Source: Pratylenchus scribneri
Lineage: Eukaryota > Nematoda > Chromadorea > Rhabditida > Pratylenchidae
Assembly: GCA_030063045.1 (NCBI GenBank)
Contig: JAQSEB010000040.1
Location: 62,001 to 126,000 of the forward strand
Length of the DNA: 64,000 bases
Direction of reading: 5' to 3'
The notes under the pieces are model-generated. The model saw nothing but the letters and a program-made list of their open reading frames with translations, made no database searches and was not told the DNA's origin. This document shows, piece by piece, positions 43,296-54,602 of the stretch; position 1 is the first letter of the stretch; the number at the start of each line of letters is the position of its first letter. Both the position numbers and the translations under genes were made by a program.

Positions 43296-46200
43296 TCAGC
43301 ATTTTCTGCCTTCGATTGCCGAAGAATCAAAGCCATTTTGACAATTGTTTGCTTTTCCTCTTCCTCCTGATGACCCTCTGTTTCTTGTAGATTCGCCAGT
43401 TTCCGGCCGATTATCAATGCCAAGACTGCTACCGGGTCCTCGGTGAATTGCATGGATGATTGCCTCGTTCACACCTCTGCCATTGCCAAAGCCATTTTGT
43501 TGTTGGCCTGGTTCCCGTGAAAATCCTTCATCTTCTCTATTTTGGACAGCCGAATTTCCTTTTATTTTTTCACCTCGGTCAGCCGCTTCATAGCCTAAAT
43601 ATGGGCATTTAGGACAAAAATAAGTTGAGCGTTTTTGGTTCATTTTAGAATTGATCAGGGTACTTATCCGTTCTCTTCTTTAAAATTCTTGCACCTCTAA
43701 AATTACCCTATGTTACTCGCAAAAATTGATCAACCCTAAAATCATTTTTTCCATCGTTTTACAATCAAATATGAATACTTATCAAAAAAAAAATCGAATC
43801 TGTAAATAACCGATAGGTACCGAGCAAAGTCGGTTTTACAAAGGTATCGATTTTAAAATCCAGATTTGGTTTTGAAAAAATCTCGGCTTCGTTTTTATTT
43901 CTCTATTTTAGAGTAAAAATTTCATCGAATTTCTCAAACCTTATTAGCCGATTTATATAATACGAATATCCCTCATTCATACGAAAATCGAGCTTTAAAA
44001 AGAGAAAATTTATATATAGTTTTATTTTCGATTTAAATATGTGTTTTTTAAACTGAAAATCGAATTTCCATAAATCCGGTTTTCGATTTTACAAAAAAGT
44101 TTGCTGTCGGTTATTTCCTATTTTCAGTTATTAGAAAAATTCCCAATTTAAGTTTAATGATACCGAAACGAAACCGATTTTTCAATCCATTTTTAAATTC
44201 GGCCTTGATTATTTAAAAATCATAAAAACTAGGCTTACCCATTATTAATACATTTAATTTGATCTTCTTGAATATACCTTACCTCCTTTATTTCCTCCTC
44301 GTCCTTCTTCACTTCCATTTTTCTCTTCACTTTCCTTTTTATTTTCTTCCGATTCGTCTTCATCATATTCTCCCGCTGACGATGATTCATTATTCGACAA
44401 TTCTTGTTCTCCACTTTTCCCGTCATTAATTCCCGAATCCTCGCCATTTTGTTCTGCGGCATTTTCTGTGCCTTTTTGCCGTCCTACTTCCCCCTCCTCA
44501 TTAGCGGTATCCCCTTCCACAGGGCTGCCGTCACTATCGCCGACTCTAGCGGTGGCATAAGCCAGAATGTAACTGCAAAAATGAGTGGAATTTTAATTTT
44601 AATTTTAAAGTGAAAAACGCTTATAATATAAGGGGCAAAGCACTACAAAATATTTTAAAATTAAATGAAATAAAAAGGAAATTACACCTTATATGGTTTT
44701 TTTTTAAATAATCTATTCTCTAATAATCTACTTAATTAAATTTTGAGGACCCATAGTTTCTGTGAATTTTAAAATATTTTTTAAAAATTCTCTTTAATCA
44801 CTAAAGCTCTCTAAAAAAATCCACTATAAATTTTTTCAAAAATGTCCACTAATTAAGGAATGAGACCCAAATTTTCCCAATTTTTATGGGGTTGAAAAAT
44901 AAAGCCCCACTGGGAATTAAGGGAACACATACCTTAAAAAATTTCATTCTAAAATTGAGAATATTCTCGAGATTAAAAAAGCCCAGAACCAATGAATAGC
45001 ATTATTTAAAGGCCCGACTTATTAAGTGAAATTTATTGCTATCTATAATATTCTAAATAATTTAATTAAATTTTACTTAAATAATATAGCTTGGAAAATT
45101 AACTGACCGTCCATCGCGTTCAATTTTGCACACATAATTATGCCAAAAATGACTTCGACTGGCAAAATCGCTGATGCCAACGATCACCTCAAAAGTTGAA
45201 TTGAATTTTGCCTCATTCATTTGCTGGACCCGATTGGCAATTGTTTGAAGATTGCATCTGTTTTGGTAAATTATTTCCACATTTTCATCCTTTGAGAATA
45301 AATTCATACCTATGGAATTGGTCATCGCCCCTTTCGTCTACCAATTGTTGGTATGCATCATGAATTGTGTCCTCAACCTGTGAATTTGCATTTGAGAAAA
45401 GTGAATATAAAATTAGTAAATTTTTGGATATTTTAGGTTTTCTTTAGGGATAAGAAACAGAAAAAAATTTTTAAGTTTTTTGTAAGATATCTGATTTGAA
45501 TGTTTTGAGCATTTATTTGTGGTTTCAAAGTAATTTCTGACTTATTTATTTTATTAATTTTGTCACTTTTTTGATGGAAAAATTTCGTTGTAAAAATGCC
45601 CTAAGCCTAACTAAGATTAATTACACGTTTCCGAAACTAATCAAAGTAAATTACCCAAAAATTAAAATAGGCACCTATTTTGCGACAAAATAAAAATTCG
45701 TTCTTTACAGATAATTCCAAAAGATAGAAATTTTTATGTTAAATAAAAATTCACTAAATCCTTCAATTTTATATGAGATGCGAATTAATTTAATTTTCAA
45801 ATTATAATAATGCTCAAAAATGAATGGTTTATTTTTAATATTCTCCTATTCCTATTTTTTATTTATTAAACAAATTTGCATAGCGAATTAATAGATTGAA
45901 TTTTACAATGGATATGGATAGATAATATTTGAAAATATGAATAACTAAAAAAATAATAAATTTTATTATTTTGATTTCAGATTTATATTTAAAAATCTTC
46001 TCTATTTTTTTCTAATTAATTAAATTTAATTTTAAAGGAAATATATTGCTTTTTCTGCTTTATTTTACTTCCGATTTAAGAAAAATTTTTTTTTTCATTT
46101 TTTCTAATAAAAAATATCATGTGAAACTTGCCTCCGGATTGCAGCACATCATGTTTGAATCATCAGTATAACATTCAGGCAAAGGATAGCGCAAAAGTTC

Positions 46201-48240
46201 GCATCGACCGCTTTCAGCAGGTGTTGAGCTTTCCGGACGTGCAGTTGTCCGGAAAGATGGTGGAAGCGAGGAAATTGGGCGGAAAATCTGTGGCGGAGAA
46301 GGAGTAGGCAACGGTGGCTGGAATAAAGGTGGCAATGTAGAGGGTGGAATTTGAGCCAGCGGAGGCTGAATTGGCTGAATTTGTGGCTGAGGTTGAATTT
46401 GCTGAGGCGGAGGTTGCGGTTGATTTTGAAATTGCTGCTGGCCAAATTCTTCGGCCTCAGGATTTATTTGTTCTTGAGGAGGCTGCTGCTGAAATTCTTG
46501 TTGTTGAAATTGTTCTTGGGGAACAAAGTTTTGTTGTTGTTCATTTGTTTGCACATTTGGTTGAAATTCATTTTGTGTTTGTTGGAAATTTGGAGCAGCT
46601 AAAATTAAAAAACTGTATAGGAATATTAGCTTAAAAAATGAATACCGTATTTTTCTAATGAAAGCCCATGGGCTACTATTTTTTAGAACATCTCTAAGGA
46701 GGATTCTATTAAAGAAGGGGCTTTTTATTTTTTTAGAGAACTCTCAAAAACCTTTCAGAAAGTAAATTACTATTTCAAAAGAAGATAAAGACTTGGAATT
46801 ATTTGTAGGAAAACTTCATAATTTTTAGGGGCCTAATTTTGCAATTTTTCAGCTTAATTTCACTCAAAATTAGATCAATTTTAAAATTTTTGATGGGATG
46901 GCTATTTACTTTTAGATAGTGTTTTCTAATATAGATATAGAATGGGCTTCAAGAAAAATGCCGTAAATATATTTTCTTTTTAATTTCAATTTAAAAATTA
47001 ATTAATTTAAAATTAAATTAGACTATTAATTTCATTGAACAAAAAATTAATATTAATTATATAAACTTTTCCCAGTATGATCAATGCATTTTTTTTAAAT
47101 AATTATTTTATTTCAAAAACACTATAGCGAATATCAGTAAATTAAAATAATAAAGTTAATATATAAGAAAAAAAAACGAACATTGCTCAAATGTTCGACC
47201 ATAATTATTGTTTCCACCGTAATCCGTTCCGGTTCCGAATCCTCTGCCATAATTACTGCCAAAATTTGTCCCAGGAGATGGTGCAAAATTTGATCCATAT
47301 CCACCGCCTGAACTATAATATCCGACATTCGTGCCACCACCGCCTCCACTGCTTCCTCCTCCACCTCCGCCTCCCCCTCCAGCAGCTGTAGGAAAAATTG
47401 GAACAACAGGAGCGACCGGAAAGCCGACTCTCTTGATGCGCTTCTCATGTTTGATCAAAACCAATTTGTCAGCCGGTGGCAACAATTGAACGTAATTGTT
47501 ATTAATTTGTTGTTTGAATGGAACTGTGGAAAGTGTACATTTATTAATTAAATCGAATAAAATTTTAACATCATTCACATCATAAATCGTTATTAAAAAT
47601 ATTTAATTAATTAAAAAGTGTGGGAATTTACACAACCGAATTTTATGCTCTAATTTTGAAGCGAAAATTAGCTTTAAATTAGATAAATTTTAGATTAATT
47701 TAAACCATTAATTTAAGATAATTAAATTAGAGAAATAATTAATGATTTTGAAAATTTCAAAGAATTAAAATCAAAAAGCAACAAAATAATACAAAAATTG
47801 AACAGTTTTTTCGTAATTTGGCCCATCAATTTCTGCTTTCTTGTCAATATGTTTGATCGATTATTTTGATAGCAAAATGCTTGATAAAAAGAATTTATTA
47901 TGAGCATCAATAATTTTGAAAACAATTATTAATTCGAAAAAATGATTAATTATCGTTGATTTATTATTGACTTAAAAAGAGTTGATTCTTTTATTTTCAA
48001 CCCTATTTACTTTGTTAAAATTTTTAAGTAATCGGAACCAAATTTTAAAATATTTAACTTACAAATTTTTTGCCTAATCTTCGCTTCGGCAATAATTGCT
48101 GCGGAACGAGCTTTGGTGATGGCCGAATTTGCCGGATCAAATCGAATACATTGGCCATTGGCAAAATTGAAAAATTGATGAACCGGATTTTGAAGAAAAA
48201 TGAAGAGAAATACAGGAAATATTGACGTATAAAATTGCAT
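43296..48240 (-). CDS. Ground-like domain protein (hedgehog-related family), 7 exons
   Basis: Gene order: 48063-48240, 47182-47523, 46132-46598, 45311-45378, 45108-45257, 44283-44572, 43296-43594; 597 codons plus stop with agreeing phases. Exon 1 gives a signal peptide (MQFYTSIFPVFLFIFLQ). Exon 2 ends in Gly/Tyr/Asn-rich sequence, exon 3 is Gln/Pro-rich and ends MMCCNPE. Exons 4-6 form the ground-like domain: CCN, HDAYQQL, RCNLQTIANRVQQ, FNSTFEVIVGISDFASRS, CKIERDGR, YILAYAT. Such proteins are nematode-specific, secreted, and linked to cuticle and moulting. Exon 6 continues into a long Glu/Ser/Asn-rich acidic tail; exon 7 is Gly/Asn/Arg-rich and less certain. Intron 3 has a GC donor (GAG|GCAAGT). 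An upstream in-frame ATG at 48,375 is an alternative start. Confidence 0.83.
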
Positions 48241-49561
48241 AATTAAATAAATTATACAAGCCAAATATTTTTGGGAAGGCAGCAAATTAGGAAGGCGGGT
48301 GAATAAAAGAGTGATAGAAAGGGAAAGCAATAAAGATTGAGGAAGATTTGTCGGGAATAATTGTTTTTTGCGCAAAATGTTCAGCCAAAGGATCTCTGAC
48401 GCAAATTTATGACTTCCTGAACCCGATTAAATATAAAATTAGCTTTCCCCTTTTAATCAGCTAATTTTCCCCTATTAAATATTTCTATCCTATTCATTGC
48501 ATTGCATTTAATTACGCTTAATTACCCCGTAGTTGAACGCATCTTCTTTATGTCAATCTCGGCTTTTTTCTCTCCCATTCCCAAAAATGAAACACATCGC
48601 CGAGCACCCCGATAAAATTGTTGTTGGTGTTTGCTCATGTGGCAATAAAATAGTCGTAAATATCCTAAAGTATATATTTTTATATATAATTTAATTAAAA
48701 TTTTGCATAAATTGCCATATTTTGAATTATTTATATAAATTTAATTAATTAATTTTGAATTCTTAATAATCATTCCAACCTTGAATTTGCCTTAAATTAA
48801 ATTAGCTTTCCCCTTTTAATCAGCTAATTCAGCCATTAAATATTCCTATCGCATTGCCCTTTAATTACGCTCAATTGCCCCCCGGTCATTGAGCGCATCT
48901 TCTTTTCGTCCATCTCGGCTTTTCCTTTCTCTTCCAAAAATGAAACACATCACCAAGCAGCCGTGTATCCCAATCCCTGATAGATTTTTTGTGTCACGAT
49001 GAGATCTACAAAATGGTATAAGGTTTTTAGGGTCTAAAACTACTTTCTGATTTATTATAAGTAGAAAACTTCCATATCTGCACTATTCATATTCAGGTAT
49101 CGATATTGCACTTATAATATGACCCAAAATACTAAAGTGCAATTTTTAGAAACGGATTTTTAAACCTATACTGGTTCAGGAAATTTAATTATTGAATAAA
49201 TAAATGTCAAATTCAGATTCCCCATCATCGATAATTCTTTAATACAAGTTTTTGACTAAAATAAAATTTAAATTTTTTTTAGAAAAAAAGGGGGGTACAA
49301 ATTGTACTATTTTATAATTAAACGAATTAGCAATATACGCTGGGAGGTTAAATCATATACAAGTGTGACACGAATTACATTTTCTTCGATGACAATGAAA
49401 AAAGCTGATTTAATTTATTGGAAAAATATAAAGTTTTATCTAAAATAATCTAACCGAAAATAAATAGAGCAAAAAAAATAAGATAGTCTCATAACAATGA
49501 ATAATTTTTTGTAAATAATTCATCCAAAATATCCATCCATTAACGAATTTTTCTGTCAATT
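48241..49561. other. Intergenic upstream of the ground-like gene
   Basis: AT-rich with two related segments (48,420-48,620 and 48,795-48,960: TTAGCTTTCCCCTTTTAATCAG, GAGCGCATCTTCTTT, ATGAAACACATC), so a tandem repeat of about 370 bp. A third relative is at 53,810-53,950. Half of a palindromic GATGAGATCTACAAAATGGT element is at 48,984-49,096. No gene seen. Confidence 0.45.
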
Positions 49562-52500
49562 TCATGCCATCGTTTCGTTGGCAATTTTGGCCAATTTCTT
49601 AATTGCCTCATTCAATGCTTTCACTTTTTTGGCCTTTTCTTTGCCATTTTCCTTATCCAAATTAATCTTTTTTTCGTTCACCTCGGTCAACAATGCTTTT
49701 ACATCTTTTATTGGCATAGCTTTTGTGAAAAATTAGTAGTAATTTTTGTCAAAAAATAATAAAACTCACTGTATTGCTTTTTGAAGAAACGATTTTGATC
49801 CCACATTTGCAATTCTGTTTCTTTTTTTCCATTCAATTTCATCAAAACTTTATTATAGATTTGCGCATAATTGACCTTTTCCATAATTTTTTGAAATTTG
49901 ACAAATTTTTCAATGTCTTTTTCTGTGTCGTTCTTATAAACCTTGGTCACAACCGTACCGTCCACTTCGTTAACCTTTTTATTTAAATTTATAATTTTTT
50001 TTATAATATACATTAATGTTTAATGTAGGTTTTATAACCGAATTATTTTGTTTTCAGTTAGCCGAGTTTATTCTCTATCTTCGGTTCAGTTTCAAAAAAT
50101 CTTTGGTTTTCCGTTTCAGCTTTGCAATTTTTCGAAAAGGATCATAAAAATTTTATGAAAAATCTAAACAAAAATAATTCAAATATCCTCTTTATTCTTA
50201 ATTTATTTCTAAATCTTATTGCCCAAAGAGAAATTTTAACTAAAATTTGTATTTCAGAGAGAAAAATTTGTCAAAAATTGCCCAAAAAAAAATAAAACCA
50301 AAAATTGTTCTTAGATAGGGTGAGAGACAAACGAAAAAAAAACCAATCAATTTTGTAACTAGGGGAAAATTGCCCAATCCAAATCCCATAGGGTAATGGC
50401 CAATAATTTAATTTTTTCTGCCCACCTTTCTCAGCATATATTCATCTTCATCCTTTGAAAAATTGACACGAATTTTGAAGCCCAATTCCTTGACATAGAA
50501 TTCCGCAGCAGCGGATGCATTCAATGGATTCACTTTTGCCAATTCCAAAATATTTTTGATAATCTTTTCAATTTCTTTCACTTTTATTCTGATATCCTCA
50601 ACTTCTTTCGATAAACTTTTGATCAAATCCTCTTTATCATTGAATTTTTTACCCATCTCTTTCATTCCATCTTGATATTTTTTAATTAGATTCAATTTAG
50701 CCGTTTCTAAATTATCCAACATTTTCAAAACTTCTCCAGTATCATGTATGCCTTGAATTAAAAGATAAATATAAACAAATTTATGGCCAAATAATAAATA
50801 ACTATGGAGCGGATTTATATTTATTTCAATATTTTGTTTTCGAGCTTAAGAAATCAATAAAAAAAATGTTTTTTTTATCAATGTTTTTGCTGATTTTAAT
50901 GAAATTTTATGTAAATTTTTATCAATATTTTGGCATTTTTTTGAAAATTTTTGGCCAATAAATTATTATAATAATTACATTTTTTTAGAAATAAATTTCA
51001 AAATTAAAAAAAATTTTCGAATTTTTAAAAAAATCAATGAAAAAAATTGATTTTTGGTGATTTTTTGAAATGGTTTTAAGAAATTAAATTTATTGAAAAT
51101 TATTTTTTTGAATAAAAAACTTCGAAAATGTGATTAATTTGTGTTTTCTAAAATAATGATATTTTTAAAATCTTTTATAAAAATGACAAATGACAATTTT
51201 TGTAAAAAAATTTTCTTCAATATTTCATCAATATTTTGCCAATTTTTGCAAATTATATCAATATTTAACAATTTCATGCCAATATTTTTACCCATATTTC
51301 AAGATTCTCTTTCAATATAAGGCGATCACCCTAGCCCTTATTGAAGCAAAAATGCCAATAATACCTCTAAAATCCAACTCCAACCTGGAATTTTCGCTAA
51401 AATCCGAACTCCAACTTCTGGAGTTTTTTCTTCTTTCACCAGAGTTTCCTTCAACATCTCTAACACTTTTTCATGCTTCATCGATTCAAATTTCTCTGTT
51501 TTGATTGGCAATCCAATGGATTCCGCCAATTTTTTGACAGCATATTCCGCCGATCTAATTGCACTGTCGGTGTCCTTAACGCCGAAACCAATGAAATTGC
51601 CATATTCTAACATGTGGTTGACTACTCCTCCGATCAATTCGGCCTTCTCAATTGGATTTTCTTAAAATTGCATTCTAATAATAAATTTTAAAAATGTCCA
51701 TCACCTGGCACCGCAATAGATTCACCGGCGGCATCGACAAGTAAAAATCAGTGTTTTCATGATAGTGCTAATATGATATGATAATGATATGATAGTGATA
51801 TGATAATGATATGATAGTGATATGATAGCACTTTGACTATCATATCAGTATCATATCATTTTGAGAAATTTTATATCATAAAAAAGTGATACTATCATGA
51901 TAGTATCATGATAGTTGAAATCAGGCAATTTTCAAAAAATTTTTTAAAATTTTGTCCATTTTTCAAAGAATTTCCAAAAAATTTTTCCAATTTTTGACTA
52001 AATTATTATTCCTGGACCTTTATTGGCATTTTAAGCAATCTAATTTTTTCTTATGAAACTCTCTTTCTTAAATATTCATTAATGAATTTTTCATATACGA
52101 TTCTGAATTAAATTTAAAAAATCCAAAATTTAAATAATTTAAAATTTAAAAAAAAATTTTTGCATTGGAAGCTTCTGGAAGGATTGGGAAATTTTATATT
52201 GACCTTAAATATTTATTCAAATTTCTTCAAACATTCCGGTAGAAAGTTTTTTTAGCCAATATTCTTTTAAAAAATGAAATCCAAATAAACTTATTTATCT
52301 AACAAATGAAAATTATTTAATTTGGAAAGAAAATTTTGTTGAAATGTCGGTATAAAAAATTTTTGACGATTTTGTAATATATTTTTCTCGGTTTTTTCTA
52401 AATGATAATGATAGAAAAATGATATGATAATGATAGTGCTAATATGATATGATAATGATATGATAGTGATATGATAGTGATAATTGTCACTATCATTATC

Positions 52501-52649
52501 ATATCATATCATTTTGAATGATATCGTTTTGACTATCATATCACTATCATATCATATTGAAAATTTTGGTATCATGAAAACACTGGTAAAAATAGATGAT
52601 TTGCGATTAGCAACAAAGAAAAATGGATAAAAATACTTCTATCGAACAT
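49562..52649 (-). pseudogene. SCC-1: secreted coiled-coil family protein, exon 1 interrupted by a transposon
   Basis: Exon 1 is in two pieces, 52586-52649 (starts MFDRSIFIHFSLLLIA) and 51705-51748, separated by an 837-bp MITE. Other exons: 51385-51660, 50426-50751, 49770-49974, 49562-49719. If the insert and one 8-bp duplication are ignored, phases agree for 354 codons. The protein would have a signal peptide, an SAEYAVKKLAESIGLP region unique to this copy, a Lys/Glu coiled coil (KSLSKEVEDIRIKVKEIEKI), ELAKVNPLNASAAAEFYVKE, VNEVDGT, and a Lys-rich end ALNEAIKKLAKIAN. I do not recognise the family. Loss of the signal peptide makes this copy doubtful as a gene. Confidence 0.72.
51749..52585. 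mobile_element. 837-bp hAT-type MITE inside SCC-1 exon 1
   Basis: Terminal inverted repeats CAGTGTTTTCATGATA, 8-bp duplication GTAAAAAT at 51,741-51,748 and 52,586-52,593. Near both ends are runs of ATGATATGATAGTGATATGA, repeated in both orientations. The AT-rich middle has no transposase. CAGTG ends and 8-bp duplication fit hAT. Confidence 0.88.
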
Positions 52650-53255
52650 TTTAATATGAATTCTTTAAAAAAATTTCATTATACATAGTAATAATATTGA
52701 GAAAATAAACTGCAAAAATTTCAATTCTCCGGGGGTTAGGCAGAGGATATTTATATTTAGGGAAAGATAAAATTCTTAATTTGAATATCAATAAGGGTTT
52801 GGATTTTTCTGACTGTCGAGGTTAGCCCTTGGTAAATTCCAACATTTTAGAGCTCTCGGAGTGAATTTTGGAATTTTTCTATCATCAGCAGCAGGGTGAA
52901 ATTTGGACATTTTTCAAACCTCAAAGTGAATTGTTTTTGGACAATTTCGGAAGCTCTAATAAATTTTTATGCACTGGAAATTATTAATTTTTTAAAAATT
53001 TCAATATTTTCGTGTAAGGGCTGCAGATAAGAAAAATTCGCATCGAGTCGAGAAGGGAAATTATTAGAGTAGTTAGAATGAGGACTGAAGGAAAATTTAT
53101 AAAATGAATTTTATGAATGAAAATTCTAGTAAAATTATCAAATATTTATTAGGCAGCATTTCGGAATATTCAGCAGGCAAAGCCAGCAATAAAATTTTGA
53201 AAACATGACTTAAAATCAATAATAAGTGCATTCATTCATTAGCTCAATGCGCGCG
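52650..53255 (-). promoter_or_regulatory. SCC-1 upstream region, homologous to that of SCC-2
   Basis: Shares with 58,431-59,140: AATATTGAxAAAATxxAxTGCA, phrases such as GGAATTTTT and GAATTCCGG, and, furthest upstream, AATTTTATGAATGAAAAT, TTATCAAATATTTATxxG and TTTCxGAATATTC. The duplication unit thus includes the promoter. Confidence 0.5.
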
Positions 53256-54602
53256 GATTGAGGCCATCAATCCAATCTATAGACAGCAAGCAGCAGACGC
53301 GGATGGCTTTTTAGTTAGCCACCGCGCGCATGACAGATAAATTTATTTTTTTTGCCTTTTTTGGCATTGGGATTGCTGGGTTTTTGTGCACAGATAGGCA
53401 CCAAAATGAAGGAAAAGGAGAGGGAAATTCTGCATTATTTGGCAATTTGATGAAGGCATCGGCGGCTGATGGGGATTGGGGATAGTGACTTTTTGGAAGA
53501 CTTGGCAAATGATTGAATTGGCCGTCTGCCGACATCTATTCCATTGCATTTGTTGACTGAAATATTTGGGGATGTAGATGGAGTGGAGTTGGACAAAATT
53601 GAGGCGGGAAATAGTTTATATTATATCCGCTTCCCATAATAAGGAAAAAAGTGAAGAAAAAGTGAAAAGTCCCTCATATGGGTATTTAGGGGTATGAATA
53701 AGGAATACGGTTGTGATTTTTCGTTTTTCCTATCTTATCCCTTAATGACCCTAACCTTAATTATCAAAACCTATAATAGGTATCTTCTCCTTTTTCCGCA
53801 TCTTCTTTACGTCCATCTCGACTTTTTCATTTTCATTTCCCAATAATGAAACTCATCGCCGAGCACCCCCGATAAAATTGTTATTGTTTGCTCATGTGGC
53901 AATAAAATAATCGTAAATATCCAAAAGAATATATTCATACATATAATTAAATTAAAAATTTATAAATTACAATTTTGTGAATTATTTAATGATACTATTT
54001 TTTTTACTCAAAAAATTGTTTTTGACTTCTATTGAATAAAAAATCGGTTTCAAGCCTTATACCATTTGTAGATCTCATCGAGACGCATCGAATGGTATAT
54101 AAAATGTCAGGTTTTGGACCAAAATTAATTGTTTAAAACCGAAAAATGGAAAATATGGTTTAAGCGGTTTAACTAGCTCATTTTCGATTTATCCTACGTA
54201 ATATTTTTATTATATACCACTCGATGCGTCTCGATGAGATCTATAAATTAATATAATGTTTTTAGAGTCTAAAACCTGTCTCTGATTTAATAGAAATCAA
54301 ATTATGGGTAAAAATATTAGTTTTGGGGAAAAAAGTTTAATTAATTAATTTTGAATTCTTGTATCTATGATTCATTCAGTGAATAAAAGCCAAAAATGAT
54401 TAAAGAGCCCTTGAATTGTCCTCAAAAAGATCCATCCAATGCGTATTTTATTGAAAAAAAATAAAATATAACCGAAAATGATTTTATAAATTTGATAGAA
54501 AAGAAGACAGTGATAAAAAAGATAGCTTAAAATAAATTTTTTAACATTTTCATAAATAATCCATCCATACACAATCCATCAACATATTTTTATCATTTCT
54601 CG
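53256..54602. other. Intergenic with repeat copies, no certain gene
   Basis: 53,256-53,560 is GC-richer and is paralogous to 62,590-62,800; on the minus strand both read GQ(F/L)NH(L/V)P, LPK and SHxxSS-like pieces, but neither copy has a recognisable domain, so I do not call a gene. 53,620-53,790 resembles the GGATAC hairpin elements. A palindromic GATCTCATCAAGACGCATCG copy spans 54,020-54,303. Confidence 0.4.
54020..54303. repeat. Palindromic element, GATCTCATCAAGACGCATCG family, copy 3
   Basis: CATTTGTAGATCTCATCGAG and GATGCGTCTCGATGAGATCT arms around AAAACCGAAAAATGG...GTTTAAGCGGTTTAAC. Confidence 0.7.

Noticed and set aside
43247..43453. Alternative reading frame of the last ground-like exon (FTEDPVAVLALIIGRKLANL)
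   Set aside because: It looks protein-like, but the other frame is the one that follows in phase from the preceding exon through a clear acceptor; left as an open doubt about exon 7.
46344..46634. Plus-strand Ala/Glu/Val-rich ORFs over the Gln/Pro-rich exon
   Set aside because: Shadow of exon 3 of the ground-like gene on the other strand.
51749..52585. Simple microsatellite made of ATGATATGATAGTG units
   Set aside because: The exact terminal inverted repeats and 8-bp duplication show a transposable element with repetitive ends.
53311..53549. Small minus-strand ORFs similar to one at 62,591-62,872
   Set aside because: The two segments are duplicated DNA, but the frames are not conserved over their length and no signal peptide or domain is present.
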